Source of the DNA: Neorhodopirellula lusitana
Lineage (GTDB): Bacteria; Planctomycetota; Planctomycetia; Pirellulales; Pirellulaceae
DNA: 64,000 nucleotides
Direction: 5' to 3'
Assembly (NCBI RefSeq): GCF_900182915.1
Contig: NZ_FXUG01000012.1
Location: 124,001 to 188,000, forward strand
The position numbers were made by a program, and so were the translations under genes. The notes under the pieces are model-generated. The model made no database searches and had not been told where the DNA came from. It saw only the letters and a program-made list of their open reading frames with translations. This document shows positions 12,001 to 18,955 of this stretch, one piece after another (positions within the stretch are counted from its first letter, which is position 1; each line of letters begins with the position of its first letter).

Positions 12001-13716
12001 ACGGTCGTTTTGATCGGCATCGATAATAGTGTTGCCGATGCCATCACCGACGATGGTAACGCTGTTGCGAATGTCAAAATCTCCGGCGGTGTCGTTCGCA
12101 CCCGCAGCGAAGGTGTAGGTGCCCGATTCGAGTTGGATCGTCCAATCCGTATCGGCATCATTGTTGACTGCTAAAATTGCTTCACGTAGCGAGATGAAAC
12201 CGTCGATGCCCTTGTCGGCGTACAGTGCGGACAGACTGCTAGTGTCCCCATCCAGCGTGTCCGATAGCGTGTCGACTTGAATCCCGGCACTCTTCGCAAT
12301 CAAGGTATCGATGTCGCTGTCGGAGATCGCGCGGGTGTAGATGCGAACGTCATCGAGTTTGCCTTCGTAATCGTTTCCTGCAACGCTGCTGCCACCGATC
12401 GTCACCGTTGAATTGACATCCACCACGCCCACGTCGGATGTGGTCGGTCCCGATGAAGTTCCGTCGACGTACAGACGCAGGTCATTCCCGCTTCGCGTCG
12501 CGGTGACATGGTGCCAATTGCCGTCGGCAACGAAGCCCGATGCGACCCAACTGGTCGACGATGTCGTGCTTCCTTGCAGCAGGAAGTTCAAGCTGCCATC
12601 GCTGCTGGTGTGGATCGAGAACCCATCGCTGCCATCGTGGGATCCGATCAAGCGAGTTGCGTCGGCTTGCAAGACGTCCGCGTTGTACCAAAATGAAACT
12701 GTAAAATCGCCGCTGAAATCGAGCGACAGATCGTCCGCGATTTCGACGACCGCGTTCGCACTCGATCCGTCCTGGGAGAAGTCCATCGCGTACTCACCGA
12801 CGGCCGCATCGCTGGTCCACGCCGGGTCGTTGACCCACGTGCCGTCGTTGCCATTTCCAGACGCATCGGTTTCCGTCAGCGAACCCGACGTGTCGTATTC
12901 GTGATGCACGACTAGGTTGCTGGTGATGTCCAGCGTGCCTCGCCAAGATGCCTGGGCCGCGTAGCCGAATGCGATGTCCGTTTCCACATCACCGACGGCA
13001 TACTCGAGAATCCAGTCACCGCCCAAGTCTTCATGACCGGTCGCGTCATCACTGGCGGCGACATCGGCGTTGGTAACCAGCGCGATCATGTCAATCAGAT
13101 CTTGTCCCGCTTCAGTCGACGCTAGGTCACATCCGTAGATCAGAATGTCGCCATCGGAATCCAGGGCGTGGCCCCATGAAGCAATGTCGCCGGCGTAGTT
13201 CAGCGAGGAATCCTGGTTGAGCTCCGTATTGCCGAGCTGAATGCCATCGCCGTTGCCGTGAGAGATCAAGTGAATGGCGTCGACGCTGGATAGTTCCGCT
13301 AAGGCACTCGTGATCTGATCGATGCCGTTTTCGTCACTTGATAGTTGCACAACCAACCACTGGGTGTCTGTGTCACCACCACGTAGGTTGTCGATCAGGG
13401 TTTCGCTATCTGCAACTCCTTCGTCTACGAAAATCACTTCAATCGGATGTGCCGGATCCAGTGTGGGCGCACCGCTAGCTGGGTCGTACAACTCGGCCGC
13501 GTGTTCAGTTTCACGGGCGGCTTCTGGCGTTGCTTCCCCGGCGGCTGCGAGCACGCCTGCTTCGATCGCATCGATCTCCGCTTGCAACAAATCCACCTCA
13601 GCTTGAAGCTCATCCACGGTGTCTGCATCTGGATTGATATCGCCCCCATCAAACCCCTCACCGGAGAGTAGGACGCGGTCTTCGAGCTTGAAGAAATGAA
13701 AGTTTCGCTTGGTCAT
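1..13716 (-). CDS. Giant DUF4347/LamG/C-type lectin/cadherin surface protein (C-terminus beyond left edge)
   Basis: One uninterrupted minus-strand frame runs from the ATG at 13716 to base 1 (4,572 codons) with no stop seen, so the gene continues outside the window. GAGG lies seven bases before the ATG. Residues 11-19 read LEDRVLLSG, a planctomycete LEPRxLL-type N-terminal motif, followed by an acidic coiled coil (about 30-70). Approximate order after that: DUF4347 (88-256, with HLISHGNGDG), LamG-1 (262-470), an SLREA motif (near 509) opening a parallel beta-helix region (to 890), LamG-2 and LamG-3 (930-1310), a cadherin-like domain carrying a C-type lectin domain (1343-1603), LamG-4 (1609-1816), a second cadherin-like domain carrying a choice-of-anchor-C-like segment and a C-type lectin domain (1846-2253), LamG-5 (2266-2466), cadherin-like repeats, a second SLREA/beta-helix region (2976-3350), LamG-6 (3444-3633), then VCBS/tandem-95-like repeats to the edge. 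Probably secreted, calcium-binding and glycan-binding. The divergent exporter operon probably serves it (inference). Confidence 0.93.
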   Translation of the reverse strand, partial: MTKRNFHFFKLEDRVLLSGEGFDGGDINPDADTVDELQAEVDLLQAEIDAIEAGVLAAAGEATPEAARETEHAAELYDPASGAPTLDPAHPIEVIFVDEGVADSETLIDNLRGGDTDTQWLVVQLSSDENGIDQITSALAELSSVDAIHLISHGNGDGIQLGNTELNQDSSLNYAGDIASWGHALDSDGDILIYGCDLASTEAGQDLIDMIALVTNADVAASDDATGHEDLGGDWILEYAVGDVETDIAFGYAAQASWRGTLDITSNLVVHHEYDTSGSLTETDASGNGNDGTWVNDPAWTSDAAVGEYAMDFSQDGSSANAVVEIADDLSLDFSGDFTVSFWYNADVLQADATRLIGSHDGSDGFSIHTSSDGSLNFLLQGSTTSSTSWVASGFVADGNWHHVTATRSGNDLRLYVDGTSSGPTTSDVGVVDVNSTVTIGGSSVAGNDYEGKLDDVRIYTRAISDSDIDTLIAKSAGIQVDTLSDTLDGDTSSLSALYADKGIDGFISLREAILAVNNDADTDWTIQLESGTYTFAAGANDTAGDFDIRNSVTIVGDGIGNTIIDADQNDRVFEVFTGTVTFQDMTIQGGQGNAVGSGIDVNAAADVTLDTVRMFNNEANNAQGGAIFSSGTLTILNSEFDSNDATGAQGGAISSSGTLTIERTTFVDNYSNNHFGGAIYQSGTGTATIDDSLFVGNSSNLNSGGAIYGAGDLTITNTTFSDNSAGASHHGSALFVTNGTTTLQNVTVTGNTQGDLGAVRVSSTGTLEIGNTIIAGNTGGGAADLSSGGTITDLGNNLIGDGTGQADLVDGVNGNQVGTSGTPIDPLLGALADNGGPTWTHALLTGSTAIDAGNNTGAPAADQRGTSRDSNTDIGAYEFVWTPQLLAHYGFDSGADATDSSGNGYDGTLQGDASVDTTTNTNQVGDGKLTLDGSGDYVDLSADAATFASLSEGTFATWVKLSTSGFATIFDVSSGDPNDFASLWVENGNVFWAVTVGGSPQLRMSSTAAINDDQWHQVAITNNASGNTLYIDGVAQTGGDIVYFTGDASTDVFFDDLNGMTSAKIGAYDTGSVGGGFTGLIDDTRFYNYAVAESDMADLYALQSGIPGDLLATTTSEGGISINADGGNYAYFIADDGGAILGGLSSTTLEFQFSSESIPSQTTLFSYETDANSNALLAIVSGTSLKLYIDGTDYTFSGFDFTTLGDGLEHSVAITWDGSTGAASLYVDGAVASSITGVATGQTLAADGTLVFGQEQDGEDRGYTNSQIFRGTLHDIRVFDDARTASEIESSYHSELPRTESGLLANWKFNQLSTAGVVTETVSGNNLTLKHVDDVSFTPSDTTLTWNVDENAANGTIIGSVEGVDPNRQARIDALLAADTNLTYSAETGKFYQFVSTTSTWDQAQNAATSSLLNTVSGELVTIHTATEQAIIAEIADSNSVSLWIGASDSETEGDWRWYDGANADEQFWSGVDSGIAVNNSYTNWQTGEPNDSGGIEDVAYLWSGDGSWNDTDSTQSFAGHVVQWDADDVLDATDALTYSIQSQTVAGAFSIDASTGTITVADGSLLDYESQTSHSLTVHVTDVDSNTYDEVFTVSLNDLVESNNAPTDLSSGIELNTDGGNDSYLFLTDGRPVLGDLTQLTLEATLQIDSVPTGTIPIIDYQEGGIATEFGISINPDGSLQIVIDDNAPESTTGTYAQLLDGDQHHIAVSWDNTHGNVRFYIDGQYAESITGVGTGHTLYNGATTQLILGQDVDDGGDVYVANVFSGTLHDVRIWNEVRSTPEIELNYQNNFDSGSLPNGLVANWQMDGFNGSDEVVDIVGGNNLSIGHGVGAGLTASTPVSTLHIDENAGDGTTVGYVVPSDPDSVTDVLDDGLFLEAADPGVYTRYTTVDPLGDWTVESGNVDLLGSVIPATDLGGRSVELNGDTAGVISQSLTTVAGQQYQVTFEAGGNFSGSDDHVDFRVSAGGTIKDITITEPDGWSFSNPQSNHYTLTFTATSDTTVLRFEALNTGAYGGVVADIQVLETPSTITTILHNDPTLTYDASTNKFYRYVDADTDWNSALALATGSSLNGIDGQLVTIRSDYEQQLVYQFSTDANDHIWLGASDAVVEGDYRWYEGTQPGDLFWQGDATGSSVNGLYNNWNVDEPNNVFSHDYAFMSNTDGTWWDTNSQPGSPDVVIEWDASEVLSNYTFTLTDDAGGRFAIDSSTGEITVVDGSLIDYESNASHDIGITVSDAAGNSYNDSMTIAVDDVSEAPTDLSVGVALNSDGGNDAYFVDNSSGVPYWDGLSGITMEFAISDLQTPADIATIYSRQSGGSGSYFAIQADGTLDWTGYESSGTYSQLFDGDLHTVAFSWDAPGGELRFYVDGVFTESIVTGTQATTNGGGAFVLGQDQDGGAESGFDSTQHLSGTFHDVRVWDHVRADSDIAEHDNYKLDFTSTEAASAGLLANWQFDGFVSGEIVDIANGYVLTVGHATGTDYVAGSARDSLAVDELASNGTQVGFAVVHDADENDTFDYTLLDSAGGRFAIDINTGEITVADGSLLDYETTTSHDVTVQVMDASGSTYNETIAITVNNVNDAPVMAPWGPVYNTAEDAASFIATVSAVLQSSVSDVDTGAVEGLAIYSDTGSGGVLEYSIDGGSWTTIPSVDLNNALLLKASDRIRFTPDTENGGSMSLSYYAWDQTSGTAGATADVSSRGGTTAFSTAADTVTINVSDVNDEQTVSTNNGATFNEGSAGNTITSSMLETTDVDNTAGELTYTVTANPSYGQLMMDGLVTTSFTQSEIDAGRITYNHDDSENLADSFSFSVDDGAGSASTGSFSITLNPINDNIVAITSDGGGATASVNVNETVSFVTQVTVSDADMPGDTMTYSITGGTDQGDFAIDASGNLTFVSSPDFESPDDSDLDNVYEVTVQVSDGVYMDNQTITVTVQDVQSTLLNVTTTSDVDDTGLGASYSIEELYAVGGGTDGEISLREAITAANNTLGQDTINFAILDTDSGYTGTAGTDAYWQISLTAALPTITESVILDGTSQTVFGGDVNPGTLGEASAAGTNGQAISDVERPEIAIIGASGFDGLVVDADNVTVQGFAMYGFSSDAAIYINDAVTNTVIDSNVFGVAPTGIVDLGAALNNQIHIQSVGSDNGTLSNNILAYSKAAAIHASNASDGWSITGNKFINSGYNYSNGDAIAMNGSTGGTIDGNYIAGSSTQAILLSGSTSGVTITDNTIVGNAVGPITGSLVQNDAIAFRNGTNDITLRHNIIADNYGAGIAVNEGAYGIEITENSIYGNGTVLSRQGAAASGIVGIDLQNASDDNAFGTAPYYTLNDDGDADTGGNSLQNFPVITQAVSDGTQIAISGTFNSTANETFTIELFTSASYANGYGQGETFLGSVSVTTDGSGNATFNTTLFTEVESGDLITATATNDTTKETSEFAAQFAINGPVYANDDDGHLEFDGTDDYVAIASSPELVMTNTMTMEAWVRPEASTNTDRMILNKEGEYELSVDVDGSLKWGFNNTDPGWAWHDTNHILTEGEWAHVAVTYDNGTVTTYVNGDVVDVYEGSGAIGDAHPTMDELHIGGRSNNPAGQYFQGGIDDVRIWDVARSQDEIRAAIDTPPSGSATGLVANYRFDESGTTVTDYSGEGNDGVLGGGTASAEPTRSTYTLSEDATLVVSAANGLLANDADTDGDSITITEINGISGDVGTTVTLASGATVQLNADGSFDFDPGTVYQGLNDGETATDTFTYTISDGNGNTDVATATITTTGINDAPVVAAIEGTALDYTEDDGDEAITDTLTLGDADDSDLESAIVSITAGFSSTEDSLVFTDQNGISGSYDSGTGILTLTGTATVAEYQAALRSVAYNNNSQNPDETTRTVQFVVNDGTTNSVAASRDIDVSAVIDRPVINNLHGDSYNYTEGEGPVLIDQGTAVVVTDNDSADFDTGTLTVDIVSGGDTAEDILAVQNQGTGAGQIGVSGSDITYEGTTIGSFTGGSSGVALVITLNANADATATTALVQNITYENIDTVSATETVRHIDFELTDGDGGTSLVRSTSINVGVSNNAPIITATAGGDTYVENGTGTYIENTLTITDGDSVDFFGGMLTTDIVTNGQSSDRIFILDGNDVTTASNRVYYDSGSGATEVGTFTGGNGTNALVITFNHDADATAVQAVARQVAYRNLSDDASSNQRTIEMTVSDGDGGTSNTISRTMDVTLVNDAPTATLTADDSTFIENGSDVSVFSISSTDTIEGTDVINSMVITVSDLANGSRESLIIDSETIELTDLNSETTTNRSYDVDVSITGTTATVTISKTGGFTELEANAVLDNLRYNNSSENIANGTRTITLATITDDGGVANGGSDTGTIGTASTITVVGLNDDPYNDGTLPANFTILEDTLSDLIFTGFDLRDADGENGETLTIELTTATGGLLFASDAGGVTVTGNNSDTVTLSGTRADLNTFLTSSSRVQYQHGVTHTEGTASDTITVVANDNGNTGNGGGTDQTLGTVQVNITNINDAPSGSDNTITIDEDNSHTFTLADFGYSDIEGDQFEFVHIDTLPGGGRLLYNGSAV

Positions 13717-14005
13717 GATTTTACCTCAGTGACCTAAACGTCAGATATTCACACGTTCATGAGGCGGCCGCTAAGCCAGGTCGAATGGGGTGTGTATGAC
13801 GGTTAGCGTGACGGATGGGGTTATTCCGAATGCTCCACATCAATTTGGTTGCAATCGGTGGATTCGGATCTGCCCGTGTAATCGGAACCTCCCTTTGTCC
13901 GACAAGTATGTTTGTGCACCTACGCGCTTCACTGCGCCGATCGTTCGTTTCCCCGGTTCATGGGGGGTGCCCAATTGAAAACTTAGCTCACAAACACGGG
14001 ATGGG
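13717..14005. promoter_or_regulatory. Divergent intergenic region between giant adhesin and exporter operon
   Basis: These 289 bases separate two divergent starts (13716 minus, 14006 plus), so both promoters must lie here or inside the coding edges. The adhesin side has a clear GAGG Shine-Dalgarno before its ATG. The exporter side has only a purine stretch (gggatggg) directly before the ATG. I see no convincing -35/-10 pair and no long inverted repeat. Co-regulation of the two transcripts is inferred from geometry alone. Confidence 0.5.
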
Positions 14006-16159
14006 ATGCTCACATCCAGGCACTCTCGCCGATTTGCCTTGCTAGAAAACACGCTGTCGTGTTTCTGTGCTAGGGATGCGCGTCGACAGTGGGCTGTGTT
14101 CACGATGGCCGTGACGATCGTTTTGGGCGGCGGGGTATCCGTCCATCCGGTCTCGCGAGTGTCGCATGCGGTCTGGGCGGATGAACTCGAAGGGCACACG
14201 GGCGAGTTCGCCGCTTTCTTGAGCCAAGTTTCTGAACAAAATTCAGGCCTTGAGCTTCCGGATGACCCGGTCAGAACGGCTGTTCCGAAAGCCGGCATTG
14301 GATCAACTAGCGACTCTCAAGACGCGGCCCACGGCTCCGAATTCGGAACGCCGCGTTTCGCGATGCCGGTGGCGGGAGCCTTGGCGGGGCGAGGAACCTC
14401 AGCGGATTCGGCCGCAGCTGGGATGGCGGCGGGCGAAGTCACTGCCGGCGGCTTGGGGGCGGTGGTTCCTTGGTGGGAACCCCGAGCGAGCGAGTACCTG
14501 TTGAATTCACCGAACTTCATGCAGGTCGACGTGCCCACGCTGTTGACCGACACCTTGGAATCGAGCCCCCGGATTTCGGCGATCAGCCGCCGGACTTCGA
14601 TTGCCTACGAAAAGATTGTGCAACAACAGGCCGCCTTTGACCCAACGATTCTGTTGGAGACTGGAGTGGGACGTGTCAACGATCCCGTGGGTAGCACCCT
14701 GACGACGGGTGGACCTCCGCGTTTGATCCAAGACAGCTTCACGTCCAGTGCAGGCGTGCGGAAGATTACCCAACTGGGGACGATTGTTGATCTGAATCAA
14801 GAAATTGGGACCCTGTCCAGCAACAGCCAATTCTTTGATCCCGCGCACCAGGGCAATTCGCGTCTTAGCCTGAGCATCACGCAACCTTTGATGGCGACCA
14901 GCGGGCGTGTCTACAACACCCGCTTGGTCACCCAAGCGTCAATTGAAAGTAACGTCGCTTGGCAGCAACTGCGGCTGGACTTGGAAAGTCACCTGATTGA
15001 CACGTTGAATACGTTTTGGCGATTGTACGAACGTCGTGCTCAATTGGTCCAGCAAAGAGCCTTGATTGCTCGTGGCGAGCGAATCGGAAAACTCGTCGCC
15101 GCTCGTGCGTCGTATGACTCTGGTCCGTTGCAGCAAATCAAAGTGACGCGTCGTTTGGCGTCGGACCGTGATCGGTTGTTGGAACTGGAAGCGGAAGTCG
15201 AACGACTGCAGGTCCAGCTGAAATCCTTGGTGGGCAGCCCCAGTTTGATGTCAATGGATCAACGTATTGAATTGATTCCTTTGGGCGATCCGAATTTGCC
15301 AGTTGAGACCTTTGAGGTTCGTGACTGCATCGTGCGTGGTTTAGAACATCGCGCGGACATCAAGGCGGCAACTCGGCAGTTGGCAGCGTCGGGGCTGGAG
15401 GTCAACGTGACTAAGAACGAATTGATGCCGCGACTCAATGCGGTGATCGACGCGTACCTATCCGGTTTGAATGGAAGCAATGCGATCGGGGAATCCTTCG
15501 TAGATCAGTTCAGCGAAGGCGGGCCAGGGATCACGGCGGCACTGACTTACAATCTGCCTTGGGGCCGCCGGGCCGCCAAGAGCCGCTACCGCGAGGCTCG
15601 ATACCGTTACCAGCAACGCAGCGAAGAGTTGCGTATGTCATTGCTGGAAGCTCGACGTGAAATTGAATCTTCGGTGATTCGGGTCCGAGCGGGCGCAGCG
15701 TTGCGAGCCAGCAAGGCGGCCACGTTGTTGGCATCACGTCGTGAAGAAGCGATCGCCACACGCCGCTGGGAAACGTTAGCGGGCGACGGTGGCCCGACTG
15801 CATTGGTGCTTGAAGACCTACTTGAAACTCAAAAGCGGCACACCGATGCCGAACAAGCCTACGTCACCGCACAGGTGAACTACATGATGGAACTGGTCAC
15901 GTTGCAACAGGCAATGGGCACGTTCTTGATTCGCGAAGGCATCGAACCAACTCGCGTGAATTGCACCAGCGAGGTTCAGATTCTTGCGACGACACCAGGG
16001 AACCTCAGCGATTATCCGCTGGAGAACTGGTCGGAACCGTCGGCGAATCAACACGAAGCGGACTGGAATGAGAAGTCTGTTTCAGGGGAAAGTCTGATCG
16101 GTCAGCCCGAGATGATTGAAAATGAATTACCCATCGTTGACCCATCAGGGGAACATTGA
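14006..16159 (+). CDS. TolC-like outer-membrane efflux protein
   Basis: The protein has 717 residues. An N-terminal hydrophobic stretch (about residues 30-55, ending near AVWADE) is a likely signal sequence. A later ATG at 14105 would give a shorter leader, so the start is uncertain. After a low-complexity linker (to about 170) come two long alpha-helical repeats rich in Leu, Arg, Glu and Gln, with TolC-like features such as the SLSITQPL segment, typical of outer-membrane efflux proteins (OEP family). The family forms trimeric beta-barrel/alpha-tunnel channels that dock onto HlyD-type adaptors. The protein is longer than E. coli TolC because of the N-terminal extension and an acidic C-terminal tail. 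It overlaps the next gene by one base, which implies an operon and translational coupling. Confidence 0.88.
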   Translation: MLTSRHSRRFALLENTLSCFCARDARRQWAVFTMAVTIVLGGGVSVHPVSRVSHAVWADELEGHTGEFAAFLSQVSEQNSGLELPDDPVRTAVPKAGIGSTSDSQDAAHGSEFGTPRFAMPVAGALAGRGTSADSAAAGMAAGEVTAGGLGAVVPWWEPRASEYLLNSPNFMQVDVPTLLTDTLESSPRISAISRRTSIAYEKIVQQQAAFDPTILLETGVGRVNDPVGSTLTTGGPPRLIQDSFTSSAGVRKITQLGTIVDLNQEIGTLSSNSQFFDPAHQGNSRLSLSITQPLMATSGRVYNTRLVTQASIESNVAWQQLRLDLESHLIDTLNTFWRLYERRAQLVQQRALIARGERIGKLVAARASYDSGPLQQIKVTRRLASDRDRLLELEAEVERLQVQLKSLVGSPSLMSMDQRIELIPLGDPNLPVETFEVRDCIVRGLEHRADIKAATRQLAASGLEVNVTKNELMPRLNAVIDAYLSGLNGSNAIGESFVDQFSEGGPGITAALTYNLPWGRRAAKSRYREARYRYQQRSEELRMSLLEARREIESSVIRVRAGAALRASKAATLLASRREEAIATRRWETLAGDGGPTALVLEDLLETQKRHTDAEQAYVTAQVNYMMELVTLQQAMGTFLIREGIEPTRVNCTSEVQILATTPGNLSDYPLENWSEPSANQHEADWNEKSVSGESLIGQPEMIENELPIVDPSGEH

Positions 16160-17100
16160 TGCCAACACGATATCGAAGCCAAGTAGTTTGCACTTGCATA
16201 GCAGCCTGTGGGCTGATGTGGGCGTCGGTTGCAATTCCGGCAGCGGCACAAAGCCCCGGCAACACTGCGTCCAGCGAAGCCGCGCGTACGCCGACATCGC
16301 ACGCCAGCGAGCCGGATGTGAACGTCAGCTACGAAGGATTCTCACAGCCGATCAGTGATGTCCGGATTAGTACCGAGGAAGTCGGGCTGTTGGTGGACGT
16401 GCCGGTCAAGCTTGGTCAATACGTTCGCGAAGGTGAATTGTTGGCGCAGCTACGGGACGATGCGGAGCGTGCTGCCTTGGCGGTCGCCCGAGCACAAGCA
16501 GCGATGGACGGCGAGATTGAGGCGGCCAAAGCGAGCCGAATGTTGCAAGTGTATCGCGTCAATCAATTGCAGCAGTTAATGAAGGAACGTATGGCGGGCG
16601 ACGAAGAACTGCGCCGGGCGAAGATGGAACTGGCGGTCGCGGACGCTCGCGTGCAAGTCGCCGAAGAACAGAAAAAGCTTCGCGGCATTGAAGTGCAACG
16701 GCTGGAACTGCAAGTCGAAAGCCGGCAGCTGCTTGCTCCGTTTGACGGTGTCGTTGCCGAGGTGAGTCTTGGCACCGGTGCCTCGGTGACCCCCAGCCGC
16801 GCGACGCTGATGCAGCTGATCCGGGTTGATGTCTTGATCGGAGTTTTTAATGTGCCGGCGACGAAGTCGTTTGCAATGAAACCAGGGATGGCCACCCAGG
16901 TCTATTTCCGAGCTGCAAGGCAAACAGTCAATGCGGTGATCGATTCGATCGCACCCGCGATCAATGGCGAAAGTGGCACCGTGCAGGTACAGGTGCGGAT
17001 CGAGAATCCAGATGGGCACTTACACCCGGGGGACCGCTGTTCGATGCGTGTTTCGCCAATCCAACAAATCACCCGTCGTTCGACTCCTTCGCAACGCTAA
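16159..17100 (+). CDS. HlyD-family periplasmic adaptor (membrane fusion protein)
   Basis: The ATG at 16159 shares its A with the TGA of the TolC-like gene; a TTG three bases upstream is also in frame. The 313-residue protein begins with a hydrophobic signal segment ending near AAAQS. A lipoyl-like half follows (about 55-95, LVDVPVKLGQYVREGELLAQL), then a charged alpha-helical hairpin (about 100-185), the second lipoyl half (LLAPFDGVVAEVSLGTG) and beta-barrel segments. This is the standard layout of RND/type I membrane fusion proteins, which bridge inner-membrane pumps to TolC. It is short but seems complete. Because it lies between a TolC-like gene and a second HlyD-like gene, I infer that it is part of one envelope-spanning export complex. 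The transported substrate is unknown. Confidence 0.87.
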   Translation: MPTRYRSQVVCTCIAACGLMWASVAIPAAAQSPGNTASSEAARTPTSHASEPDVNVSYEGFSQPISDVRISTEEVGLLVDVPVKLGQYVREGELLAQLRDDAERAALAVARAQAAMDGEIEAAKASRMLQVYRVNQLQQLMKERMAGDEELRRAKMELAVADARVQVAEEQKKLRGIEVQRLELQVESRQLLAPFDGVVAEVSLGTGASVTPSRATLMQLIRVDVLIGVFNVPATKSFAMKPGMATQVYFRAARQTVNAVIDSIAPAINGESGTVQVQVRIENPDGHLHPGDRCSMRVSPIQQITRRSTPSQR

Positions 17101-17128
17101 GCATTCCGTTGAACGTTAAGTAAATATC

Positions 17129-18955
17129 ATGACCCAGGATTCCAGCATCACCGATCCAACGACACCGCCCGATCCAATGGCTGGAGCGGACGCCGTTCGC
17201 GAACGCGCATTGGCGATGTTGTCGAAATCGGTGGATGGGAATCCAGTAGAAGATGCAACCGCGCCTGCGACTCCGGCGGCGGCCGATCCTGATGTGGCCC
17301 CGGTCTCCTCGACCGAACCCAATGACGGAATCGAAACAGCTGGCAGTTCGGAAGGTGTTTTGACGGGTCTAGAAGGACGCATCGAAGCGAAACAGTTTGC
17401 CATGTTATGGCACCCGTTGCTTTCAGGGATCGCCTCGGCTGCCGACCGATCCGAGGCGGCCGAACAAATTGTCCAGCAGTTTACAACGATGCTTCCTGAT
17501 CACATCGTGCGGATGGGGTGGTCGAATGTCGCGACGAACAGTCGCAAGTCAGGCAAGAAGCACGAATCGACCTCATCGAAGTCGGACGACAAGTCGAAGC
17601 CCGCGGTTGAAGTCGACGCGACCAGTCAACCTGGCCATGGCGGCCAACCGGTGCTGCACAAGGTTCTTGATTCCCGGTTGGGATGGCTCGGAGACGATAA
17701 CTCGGTCTTCCAGTCGTTGTTGAAGAGCTTCGAGAAGACTGACACTCAAACGCAGCCGATTCGTTATGAATCAGCCAACCTCGTTCTGGAGTTGGGAACG
17801 GAATTGGGCTCGGCCCAGCGTGCGAGCATTTGGATCCGGCCGCCACAATCCAGTGGCGAAGAGCTTGAACGGTTCTCTCGGATGATCCCCGTCGAAGTGC
17901 TGTCCACGACCGGAAGTGTGTTCTTCAGTCGCCCTTCGAACGCTCGGCTTGGACGATTCGGTGCATCCGCTTTGCGATGGTGGTCGCATCGAGCATCGCT
18001 GGGGATCGCCGTGCTAACGCTGGCCGTTTTGTCCTGCATTCCTGTTGCCTATCGCGTCGATGCGACAGCCACGGTGACGGCCATGGATTCTCGGCGAGTC
18101 GCCTCACCGATCGATGCCACGCTGTTGCATGCCCTGGTTCGACCGGGCGACTTTGTGAAAATGGGGGAGGCGTTGCTGGAATTGGACGGGCGTCCCCTTC
18201 GCATTGAACTGGAAACACTGACGGCGGAAATTGAAGAAGCGACGAAGGAAGAGGACATCGCGTTGGCCGGTGGTGAAATCGCCGAGGCCCAGTTGGCTGG
18301 TTTGCGCCGTCAAACGCTCTCGCGTCGTCGTGATCTGATCATCGACCGTTTGGATAAGCTGGTCGTGGTTAGCCCGATCGATGGTGTGGTCATCCAAGGC
18401 GACCTGCAGCATTCCCTGGGAACGCCTTTAGAAATCGGCCAAACGTTGTTGGAGATTGCTCCTCGCGATAGTGTCGAAATCGAATTGGAAATCCCCGAGG
18501 TGGAAATCGGCTTTGTTGATTCCGGGACTCCGGTGCAATTGTGGTTTCCGGCGGTGGGCCGGTCCACGTTCTATAGCAGCATCTCAAAGGTTTACCCGTC
18601 AGCGACGATCCGCGATGACGAGAACGTGTTTGTTGCGAAAACTCCGATGCCCAAGATGAATCAAGATGCGGTGCAGCATCGCAGTAGCGGAGCAGCGAGT
18701 GAGCACCACAGCGGCAGTGGTATCTACGGTGTGGACGCCGGACGTGTGCTTTCCAGTGATGAATTTGCAGGTGGACTCGAACAGTCCGGACCAACCAGTG
18801 AAGTCGATATGTCCGCCAGTGATGAGCCAACTGCGGTGAATGAGCTGCGTGTTGGGATGCGTGGTGAAGCGGTGGTGCTGGGGCCAAAACGACCTTGGGT
18901 TTGGAAGTGGATTCGATTGCCGGTTCGGCGAGTGGGGTGGTTGATCGGATGGTAA
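17129..18955 (+). CDS. Membrane-anchored HlyD-like protein with long cytoplasmic N-terminus
   Basis: The protein has 608 residues. Residues 1-285 are hydrophilic, include a Ser/Lys-rich linker (about 145-160) and resemble a degenerate GAF-like sensor region, though I cannot name the domain with confidence. One transmembrane helix (about residues 290-310, AVLTLAVLSCIPVAYRV) is followed by two lipoyl halves (DATLLHALVRPGDFVKMGE and LVVVSPIDGVVIQGDL) around a short helical hairpin, then beta-barrel segments and a basic, Trp-rich C-terminus. The arrangement puts the adaptor domain in the periplasm and the N-terminus in the cytoplasm. It starts 28 bases after the previous gene and overlaps the next by seven bases, so it sits firmly in the operon. 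The cytoplasmic extension might sense a signal or bind the substrate (inference). Confidence 0.82.
   Translation: MTQDSSITDPTTPPDPMAGADAVRERALAMLSKSVDGNPVEDATAPATPAAADPDVAPVSSTEPNDGIETAGSSEGVLTGLEGRIEAKQFAMLWHPLLSGIASAADRSEAAEQIVQQFTTMLPDHIVRMGWSNVATNSRKSGKKHESTSSKSDDKSKPAVEVDATSQPGHGGQPVLHKVLDSRLGWLGDDNSVFQSLLKSFEKTDTQTQPIRYESANLVLELGTELGSAQRASIWIRPPQSSGEELERFSRMIPVEVLSTTGSVFFSRPSNARLGRFGASALRWWSHRASLGIAVLTLAVLSCIPVAYRVDATATVTAMDSRRVASPIDATLLHALVRPGDFVKMGEALLELDGRPLRIELETLTAEIEEATKEEDIALAGGEIAEAQLAGLRRQTLSRRRDLIIDRLDKLVVVSPIDGVVIQGDLQHSLGTPLEIGQTLLEIAPRDSVEIELEIPEVEIGFVDSGTPVQLWFPAVGRSTFYSSISKVYPSATIRDDENVFVAKTPMPKMNQDAVQHRSSGAASEHHSGSGIYGVDAGRVLSSDEFAGGLEQSGPTSEVDMSASDEPTAVNELRVGMRGEAVVLGPKRPWVWKWIRLPVRRVGWLIGW

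Noticed and set aside
52-13700. Many plus-strand frames of 60-250 codons opposite the giant adhesin
   Set aside because: The minus frame is one continuous domain-rich protein. The plus frames are its antisense, rich in Val/Arg/Asp, with no recognisable domain.
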